From Galerina marginata (Eukaryota; Basidiomycota; Agaricomycetes; Agaricales; Galerinaceae): DNA of 64,000 bases. Both the position numbers and the translations under genes were made by a program. Below are positions 56,284 through 64,000 of the stretch, in pieces (position 1 is the first letter of the stretch; every line of letters starts with the position of its first letter). The notes beneath the pieces are model-generated. The model had not been told where the DNA came from. It saw nothing but the letters and a program-made list of their open reading frames with translations, and ran no database searches. The DNA lies in contig JAECYW010000018.1 in assembly GCA_023014335.1 (NCBI GenBank), forward strand, positions 620,001 to 684,000, given 5' to 3'.

Positions 56284-57847
56284 AGCCTGACGAGCTATCG
56301 CCAATTTTTAGCTCCACCTTTCTGTTCCATCCCTAAACGCACAGAGAAATTTTATCTCCCTTAAAAATAGCTATGTAACATTCCGAGTACTTCCTACTAG
56401 TATTAACGGACATTTCTTATCGACCTCGTCTTGCCAAAAACTTAAGAACACATACATTTGTCATTGATACTTTATGAAATCTGGAAACGCCGGTACCCAA
56501 TAGTTCCTCTATTATGTATTACTGAACATTGTGTTCCCGTAGTATGGGCCTTGCGTCTATAATCGCTTCAGTGGGTTCAACATTTAATCAACGGCATTGA
56601 CAGTGAACTCCGATCAGTGGCTGTGCTAGGGTCGTCCTGTTCAGGCTGTTCTTACTTCGATGTCATTCTCTCAAAAAAAACGTCTTCACCTGGACAGATC
56701 GTCGACTCAGACGCGGACGGCTGCAGTGACCTTCCAGGAACTCGGACACAGGCTCGTTCTATCTATACCACGCTGCTGACCATCCGCATATCCACTGGCA
56801 CTCCAGCGAATCGTCAAGGTTCGGCAGCGTCCGCTGTTTAATTTCTTGTGGGTGAGGATGGGTGGAATTGGGAGAGGAAGGAGACGGCGGAAGAGTGGTG
56901 CTGGGCACAAGATCTGAGGTAAGAACCGGAAACAAGGTCCAAACAATACTATCAAAACTGACAGCCAAACTAAAACTTATCCAAATGGCCGCTCTCTCGA
57001 AGTCCCAGGTCAACTCCAAAAGGACCAAAACTGCCCTTGGACTTTCAAGCGTACACTCGTACAACCTCTATCGTTAAGTGCCATTCTTATCCGTTTCATC
57101 TCATCCCCTCATCTTCAGAAAATTCACCTGCTGGCTATCAATGTCGTCCGTTTCTTATTCCTGCTCTCGCTTTTCCGTTGCTGTCGTCGCTGACGTAGCA
57201 GTCTTCAACCCCAAAATGTACCATACCACACCATCAAATCATATCATTTTATACTGTGACAACATACCTACCACAAACCGTCATACCCACACCGACCATC
57301 TATCCCGTCGACGGCACCGCCTACAAACATTCTGCGCATCGTGATCGTCGACTCAGTGCCAACTTTGAGCATGTACTCTATATGTAGGCTACAAAATTTG
57401 AGACGTAATTACGGCTTCTTAGACGGAACGGCAGACCTGGAGTCCTGTCCTAAGCCTTCCAGGCAATCTGCTAACTACAATTCGGCATTTTTCCTTTTCT
57501 TGTTTTTACCCGACTTGGATCTCATACTGAAATTAGCAGTATGTAACCGACTCCCAGGTTGACTCCTCACTAGAAAACCGAACCCCCCGAACTCCCCACC
57601 AGACATTTGGTGGAGATATTAGACGCCTACGATTCCATGATGTGATGGTATAACACCGTTACACCGAGAGGTCCCCACCCCCCGTTCATTTAAACATACG
57701 ACCAAATAAAGCTATAAAGCATATACTTCCTCAACCCAATTACCTCCTGCGATGAAGGCGGATGTTCTACGGGAAATTAACCCGTTGGTGGCATACATTG
57801 GTGCGGATGACATTTTATGCCCCTGACCTGCACAGCAATGCTGAGCG
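56284..57847. other. 1.6-kb stretch without a supportable gene
   Basis: No coding signal was recognised. 57203-57255 contains CCCAAAATGTACCATACCACACCATCAAATCATATCA-type sequence (inverse of the repeat near 37700-37745). The final ~200 bp are the 5' flank of the HET pseudogene. Confidence 0.45.
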
Positions 57848-57925
57848 TTGTATTATCATATAATAGAGGGCGCCACGCCACCAAGCTCTTCAGCGTTATT
57901 GATCCTGCTCTATCTTATTGCTGCG

Positions 57926-60200
57926 ATGTCGACAGCCCGAGACCCAACTCCAAGTTCAACGGCGTTCCCTCTCAATCCCATCTTCAGCTATCCAACACTT
58001 AACGACAAAGGACAGAATGTCCTGTTCCAGATCGCCAGTATCTTCGAAGCTGGTGAGCCACCGCAGCAAGAGACACTATTAATGGATGGCACGCACCACA
58101 TGATGGTTCGTAGTCTGGATACAGCGTGTGCGACGAACTTAACGGGTCCGCTTCCTGCTCCGACTCCAACTCCCAGCCTCTCTAATGAGAGCCGGTCCAA
58201 CGGCGTCGACATGGACGACGCACCTGTCATCAACTTGACCGGTCTGTCCTTCCAGACATGCCGACAGTGCACGGGTGAATATGTCTTCCAACTACAAAGC
58301 GGCACCGGAAGCGTAACAATCATCGCTGGCGTTCCGAAGCCAAACACCAAGCTATACAAAACGATGTCTTACGTATGGGGTACACTCCCCGACAGACCCC
58401 TGTCCATCTCCTGCCTCCAATGTGAGCAAACCACGCTGGTGCCCATGCTCAACGCCCAACGATTCCGTAACCTCATGGAGCTCGGGGGAAGCGGAAATAC
58501 CATCTGGCTGGATGCGCTCTCGATCGACCAGTTTGATGCACGAGATGTTGCCGCCAACGTCGCCGTCATGGGAGACATCTACAAAAACGCAAAGTGTGTC
58601 TCCGTGCTCCTCCCCGCCTCCGATAAGGGCGCGTACGACTGCCTTGAAGCGATCGAGCGCGATGCAAAAATCATCCTCTTCCAATGCGAAAACTTCATCG
58701 AAAATTCCGAGGTCACAATCGGCGACCCCAGCACGGGGGAAAGCGTGAAAGTGCTCTCGATGGTGTGTCAGCTCTTCCTTGAAAATCTCAAACGCCTCGG
58801 GGAGCATCTGCATCAGTTCGGGATACTGGAGCCGCGCATGGACAGTTCCAGGAGTGGGCCCTTGCGCGCGATCTGGAAGTCGCGGTGGAGGGCGGGTCGA
58901 GTGCCAGGACGGTCTTCAACATCAAAAGCCTCGGTCCTTGGCGCGGCGGTGCCTCATTAGCCGCTACAAAATCCTACAGCACGATTATGTGGAAATCGAG
59001 CTTGGAGACGGCCTATCCCGCGGGATGATCCCTCCGATATTTAATGCGATTAAGGCTCTATTCCCGGATGAGGATCTTTTTCTTTCCTATGAGGAGATAG
59101 ACGTGAAGAAGGTTTCGTTCCAGGCAAACTTCCCTCATTTAGGTGTCACCGATCTGCTTGGCAGTTCGTAGCATTCCCGCTCCCTCTCCCTGACACTCCT
59201 GACACAGGTGCAACAGCCGCGTCAATTTCCCTAAACGCCCGTCCAGACTGCCCTCTCCCGCACCCGTGCACGATTAATCCTCCTCCTCTCCGCATTCGCC
59301 TCAAGCGTACGCGAGGCGAAATACGAAGCCGACCTTGTAGCGTGCTGGGCGTCCATGTGCAACATCAAGTACGCCTACAACCGAACCGACGATTTTGTCA
59401 CTGCCCTGCGGAAGGCAGTGAAGGTGCTCCGAGCGCAAGGCATCGTTATCTATGATTTCCTGCCTGATACGACAAGCAGGGCGAGTAGCCCAGTGGCGCA
59501 TTTCCGAGCGTATGCGCACGAACACTCGCAGCTCAACGCGACCAACAATGCTGAATTTCCCGGCGCACCGATATTTACTGGGAGAGCGGATACGGTTTCT
59601 CACCTTATTTATTCCTTAGATAAGGTCAACCTCCCTACACAATGGAATGACTGCAAAAGCGATGAACGGCTATTCGGGTTGAGACTGGTCCAAGGATCGA
59701 AAGTGGAGGAAAGCATTGCGTTGGATGATCTAGACATAGCCATGAATGCCTTCGCCGCGAAGGTACTGTATGGTGACCTGCCTGGTAATGATGGATTTAC
59801 GTTCTGGCCAGCACATGAAGTTGCCAAGCTTTACCTCGAGAAAGTACAAACCGAGCGCCGGGCAATGGCAAGACTGGTGATCGTGAAGCTACCGTTTTAT
59901 AAACATGACCCGCAGCCGTCATCGTTACCACACGATCTATTTGTGTGGGCAGTTGTTCCAACCGATATCGCACTCGAGGAGTTTATTACATGTCGAGAGC
60001 CAATCAACGGGACACTTACAGTTGGTGATCAAGAAGGACGGGCAACACCATATAGCCGCGTACTTGACACTGTCTGACCATCTTAGCGGCACCTTTTTGG
60101 TGAATTCGGATGAAGACGGGAAGGTAGATTTGAATCTTAGGATTTCGGAGAGGGGGGACGTGCAGTATAGTGGATATAAGCAGGTGGCCGATGCGTCAGC
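57926..60200 (+). pseudogene. Decayed HET-domain gene, paralog of the gene at 3256-5529
   Basis: Parallel to the intact copy from MSTARDPTPSS through KTMSYVWGTLPD, NTIWLDALSIDQFD and LGEHLHQF. Near 58820-58850 the frame shifts before the SRAWTFQEW equivalent, and shifts again near 58940. A stop follows GVTDLLGSS at about 59169. Homology resumes at CNIKYAYNRTDDFVTALRKA (59358 onward) and runs to CREPINGTLT, with another shift near 60020 before HIAAYLTLSDHLSGTFLVN. At least four frame breaks make it a pseudogene. Confidence 0.88.
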
Positions 60201-60494
60201 TTCGTGGAGAGGTGCGGTTGGCCATGGCAGATATCCAAAGCTCCAGCAATCAGGCAAAAGTGAACATGGTACATAAGCTCATTAAGTAGGACCACATAGT
60301 ATTGTCGAGAACGAGACATATGAGTATGAGCTTCGCGGTAAGAAGGAACCGAACCTGAAATTCTTGAGAATGCCGATTCAATGCCGATTATTATGTCACG
60401 TGAAAATAAGATAAGATAAGATATCACCGGGACCGACTTATACGCATTTTGTACGCATTATTGTTCCTACGCAGACTGCTTATTGCTGCCAGCT

Positions 60495-61628
60495 ATGCCT
60501 TCCCCATCACCACTTTCTCCTGAGATTCTGGAAGATGGCACACCTTCCTCGGATACCCAGGACGAAGACCTGATAATCCGGAGCCTTGAATTCTGGTTCG
60601 ACAGCGGCGATGTTGTCCTTCAGGTAGAGAAGACTCGATTCCGAGTCCACCAATTCATGCTATCTCGCCACTCCAATATCTTCCGTGATATGTTCAATGT
60701 ACCACAAAGGAAAGAACAAAATGACATCGAAGTGGAACTAATCGAAGGGTGTCCCGTGGTGCACCTGTTTGACGATGCGCACCAAGTCCAGCATATTCTT
60801 TCCATATTCTACGACAACCTGAAGTACGTCCTTTTTGTTATGTGTTCCTATCGCTGTATCCGATTTTTCCATTCAGAGTTCATGATTGGAGAAAACCGAT
60901 GTCCGTAACTAATATTTCTACACTTCTTCGCCTGGGGAAGAAGTACGAAATTGATTACCTAGTCGACGAGGCTCTAAAACGACTCAGGCTTGATCACCCC
61001 AGTACTTTGGCGAGTTGGGAAAAAATTAGTGATGTCAGCCAATACCGAGAAATAGACCCAGTCGAGGACAATGACAACTGTTGATATCATCAACCTTGCG
61101 CATGAGCAGTCAGTGCCATCCATTCTTCCAGCAGCGTATCTTCGCATTATTCTGTCCGGATATGAGTTGGCAAGTGAAAGTTACCTTGGCGTTGACTGCC
61201 CAGTATTGAATGAAATGACCCCTCAGGCGAATTTGCTGGATCCCTCAGCTTCTTTTGCGACAGGAAGCTCGAGTCAATTGTGCAATCGGTCGGGACAGCA
61301 TCATGCGACAAATGCACCACCGCTTCAAGGAGTTGCGCAATCGCAGTGATCTACTGCCCGGAAGGGGTTGTACAGTCACGGACGCATGTATTGCTCAGCA
61401 AGCAAAAGTTCTCGAGAGGTTTCCCGCTTTGGGAAGCAATTTATTTATCTGACGATAATATCAATCCGTTTGCGCCTCTTTCGAAAGAAGCAGTTGGTGG
61501 GTTATGCCCGAAATGTACAAAGGTCATTCGGTCGAAATACGACGAGACTCGGGCACAGCTGTGGAAAGATATCCCCTGTTTTATTCGGGCTGGCCAAGTG
61601 GGAGGAGCTGAAGGATTTTGATATGTAG
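60495..61628 (+). pseudogene. Decayed BTB-domain gene, paralog of the gene at 11738-12938
   Basis: Opens MPSPSPLSPEILEDG then SLEFWFDSGDVVLQVEKTRF, with the same first intron position (about 60822-60880). It continues LLRLGKKYEIDYLVDEALKR, then shifts frame at about 61075 (EDNDNC stop versus TTVDIINLAHEQSVPSILPA), and again near 61180-61260 and 61400 before LCPKCTKVIRSKYDE. It lies only about 300 bp downstream of the decayed HET gene. Confidence 0.88.
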
Positions 61629-61898
61629 GAGCTGCCAATAGCAGATATTTACACACCTTCTTGACGACGTTCATTATACTGTACACCTTCGAGGGGCGAC
61701 TCTCATCAGGAAATTAGAAATGGAAAGGCAGCCAATCGACTTCAGAAATTAGTAAATCAATGTACTTTCTGACAAATCCAAACTGAGTAAGATGTTGAAA
61801 AGAGAAGACACCTCTTCATTCGTCAAACATGCCATTGTCTCCTCAATGTTATGGCCTGTGGACGGCATGGAAATCATTACACGGCGCAAGTGTTTCTC

Positions 61899-62782
61899 CT
61901 ACATAGGTGAGTAAATTGTATGCCTCCTGTTTGACGAAATAGTAGAGTTGCATTCAGAGCCAGGAGCCATTAAATACGCGTGGGTCGTAACAATGTGAGC
62001 GACTGCAAAAAGTCGCTTGACCTTCCGCCGTAAGGGTTGTTCTTTGACGGCGTCGATGTGAGCCTAGAAGACAGCGCCAATGAGTTAAAACAAAGGCTAT
62101 CAAAGTGGCTTAACAGCTCAAGGATACGCTGAAAGCTCACCGCGACACTATCCCAGCCCACGGCCATTACATAGGTTCCAGGGCATTCCTTAATTTCGCC
62201 CCATAAAATTGGCCCACAAATACCTATAATTATGTGTAACTCGTTCCTGATGTCGGCGACGATTGAATTAAGCTCGTTCTTTCGTATGTCCCTAGCTTCA
62301 AGGTGAACGTGGCTGTCTCGGTAGTCGGTACGAGGCTGAATACTTGTGTGGGATCCAGGTCGAATTCGATGTGGTGTACCTGAATTCGTCCCTTCGCCAG
62401 AACGAGATGGGACTTCAGGTGTGCTAGAAAGAGCGGATAGTTGTCCTGTTGGCTAAACTTGCGAGATTTCTCGTATGTTTCCCATCCTTAAAAAATATGA
62501 TAAATTAACGAGGACCATAGTGTTTCAAGAGTGCTGAGGATTATGTATGACCTACTAATTACAATGTGGACTTTGGTTTCGGCTTCCGCTTCGTACCCTC
62601 GTACAACACTAATCAAAGGGAAAATATGCGTTAGTGGGATTGAGAATAGACTGGATTAGGGGACAAATTTACCTGAGACAGCCATCCGCTTTACTGAAGT
62701 GTTCCAAATAAAAATCTCCCAGCGTCAAATCATCGAGGAGAGCTTTAGAAGTCTCGAAGACCAATATCTCGACCACGGCCAT
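61899..62782 (-). CDS. ABM/dimeric alpha-beta-barrel-like protein with an apparent frameshift
   Basis: Exons 62673-62782, 62556-62608, 62142-62486 and about 61899-62063. Two tandem ferredoxin-like (ABM-type) units are visible. Unit 1: MAVVEILVFETSKALLDD, SVVRGYEAEAETKVHIVIRW, VHHIEFDLDP. Unit 2: TTETATFTLKLG, NSIVADIRNEL, GEIKECPGTYVMAVGWDSVA, AHIDAVKEQP. The GWDSVxAH wording recalls fungal antibiotic-biosynthesis-monooxygenase-like proteins; the substrate is unknown. TFTLKLG and DIRKNELN lie in different frames (about 62288-62295) with no intron signal, so a base has been lost or mis-called. The start at 62782 was chosen because conserved unit 1 begins there; longer upstream frames lack similarity. 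The exact 3' end is uncertain. Confidence 0.6.
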
Positions 62783-63736
62783 CAAATTTTTGGAAAAGTG
62801 AATTGTGGGCTGGTCTGGAATTCTGGGGAGGAATAGAATTCCTACTCCTCCATTTTGCAGAGCCTCAGCTTTTATCGGTCCGTCGTGTAGGGAAAGTATC
62901 ATGATGAAATGATCTTCCCCCATTTTCCCTGGTAAATAATTGTTGCAGGAAACAAAACAAGGGGAAACTACTAGGATCCAGAGCCATCCAGTTTGATAAG
63001 ACAAGGAAATGACACAGAGATAGAGCGTTTTCGTAACCGATCGATGCGGACGCGGAGCTGAGGCATGACGTTCGATGAGGAAAACGGCTATGTGTGGAAA
63101 GGGAACGGACAGGCTAACGTCGAATTTCAACAGTCGACCTGTGCCACCAATAGTTCAACGGCAAAGTGGAGGCAAGACAAGTCCTTTCCCAGTAGTATTT
63201 AGCAGCGATCTGAAAATAACCCGAGAACATAAAGTAGAACGCCGGACATGGCCTGAAGTCAGGGGTTTCAGAAGGTTAGGTTCGCAGAAAGTTGACCTAA
63301 AAGGTCAAGGCCCATTCAGAACAAGCCTTTTGTTCAAGGTGCAGGCGGTGTAGAGCGGGTATCTTTTTAAACGAAAGCCAAGTGAGTTGCAGGAGCAGGT
63401 TTCATCAAATTAATACATAGGAAGCACAGCTGTAGGATTGGCAAGCGAGCACTCCCCGTCGAGTCCCCGAGGATAGGTTTAAAATGGCGGGGCTTGCGTT
63501 CTGATAGCCAAAGCAGGACCAGTTGAGTGACGAGAGTAGGTCCCTCGTGACCATGACCGTGCCGAGCGCGATGCTCTTGCTGACGCGTCAGGGTGTCCGG
63601 AATAAACAACTACAAATTTTAAACGAAAGCAAAAAAAAAGGGTCCGGACTCCGCAGACCGTCACCGTTTACAATTTACAACCATTCCTTACACCCTCGTC
63701 TACACTCCAGCGTCTATCGACGTCTATCTTTCAAGC
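62783..63736. other. Intergenic region, divergent flanks of the ABM-like and MAPEG genes
   Basis: No convincing gene. It holds the upstream regions of two divergently transcribed genes. A poly-A run at 63631-63640 precedes the MAPEG gene. Confidence 0.45.
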
Positions 63737-64000
63737 ATGTCTTTCACCGTAACTCTCCCGGATGGGTAAGTGTCATGGCTTCTCCATCAATCACGGTTCG
63801 TTCTCATCTAAATATACCCCAGCTTTCACTACGTCGGAGCAGCCCTGCTCTCCACCGTGTTTCTCCTTCTTGGCCAGAATATGACCGTCAGCAAATATAG
63901 GAAGCGTGCTGGTATCAAATACCCACAGCGTACGCCGTAATTACCGTGTTCGGCTACCCCTTGGCTGAATATGTCTCATGTATCCCAGTCTATGCTGAGA
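63737..64000 (+). CDS. MGST3-like microsomal glutathione S-transferase (MAPEG), 5' part
   Basis: Exon 1 (63737-63765) encodes MSFTVTLPDG and exon 2 (63823-63929) continues FHYVGAALLSTVFLLLGQNM and YRKRAGIKYPQ. The first membrane helix (YVGAALLSTVFLLLG) and the following basic KYRKRAGIKYPQ match the start of fungal MGST3-type MAPEG proteins, which use glutathione in lipid-peroxide reduction or conjugation. The next donor is C|GTACGC at 63930. The gene continues beyond the window edge, so the remaining three helices are not seen. Confidence 0.8.

Larger units (their letters stand above)
52900..56300. repeat. Tandem segmental duplication of a GH18-like gene, unit about 1.75 kb
   Basis: 52935-54540 and 54680-56300 align over flank, promoter and gene. 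Shared markers include GCAACTTGCCGAC, GAAGCGCTGAGAGT, GAGCCATATCGGG, CTATTTAATCCTATCAC and the 3' flank ACGAGCTAT.CCAATTTTTAG. Confidence 0.85.

Noticed and set aside
1..64000. CRISPR arrays, rRNA and tRNA genes, bacterial-type operons
   Set aside because: No regularly spaced direct repeats, cloverleaf candidates with A/B boxes or rRNA segments were recognised. The gene structure is eukaryotic.

Overview
The window reads as a nuclear fragment of a mushroom-forming basidiomycete (Agaricomycetes). Genes are cut by many short (about 50-60 bp) GT-AG introns. Several families are typical of, or expanded in, these fungi: HET and BTB proteins, F-box repeats, a Plavaka-type transposase and a DUF6698 protein. 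No rRNA, tRNA or CRISPR array was found. About half of the window is accessory or transposon-derived.

Layout. 1-3.2 kb: no supportable gene. 3.3-13 kb: an intact HET-domain gene, an SRPK-like kinase with an apparent one-base frameshift, a 2.0-kb gag-only LTR element with identical 235-bp LTRs, a decayed F-box-family copy, and an intact BTB gene. 15.1-17.4 kb: an EB1/Mal3 microtubule plus-end gene with one GC-AG intron. 19.2-23.9 kb: a full Argonaute gene. 25-26.5 kb: a non-LTR retrotransposon remnant and the left half of an F-box-family copy. 26.5-34.65 kb: a DNA transposon with 22-bp terminal inverted repeats and three genes whose exons all join in phase: a 1,308-aa Plavaka-type transposase, a 214-aa gene of four small exons, and a 435-aa DUF6698 gene. 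It splits the F-box copy, whose right half resumes at 34.65 kb. 36-37.2 kb: a probable membrane protein. 38.5-40.2 kb: the intact F-box-family gene. 42.3-43.4 kb: a beta-trefoil (ricin-B-like) protein. 45.1-46.9 kb: a Kin4-like pseudokinase. 47.2-48.8 kb: more F-box debris and an old LTR relative.

49.1-56.3 kb holds three GH18-type genes. The first carries the catalytic DGIDLDIE motif but is cut inside that motif by a second transposon (49633-51988). The other two are uninterrupted but lack the catalytic acids. 57.9-61.6 kb is a decayed HET-BTB pair, paralogous to the intact genes at the left end. 61.9-62.8 kb is an ABM/dimeric-barrel-like gene with a frameshift, and at 63.7 kb an MGST3-like (MAPEG) gene runs off the edge.

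Taken together, the locus is a duplication- and transposon-rich region where one member of a gene pair stays intact while the other decays. The two inverted-repeat transposons share the terminus CATCAG, which suggests one transposase family may move both. Exon positions come from manual reading of splice signals and frame arithmetic. Family names come from motif recognition, not from a search.
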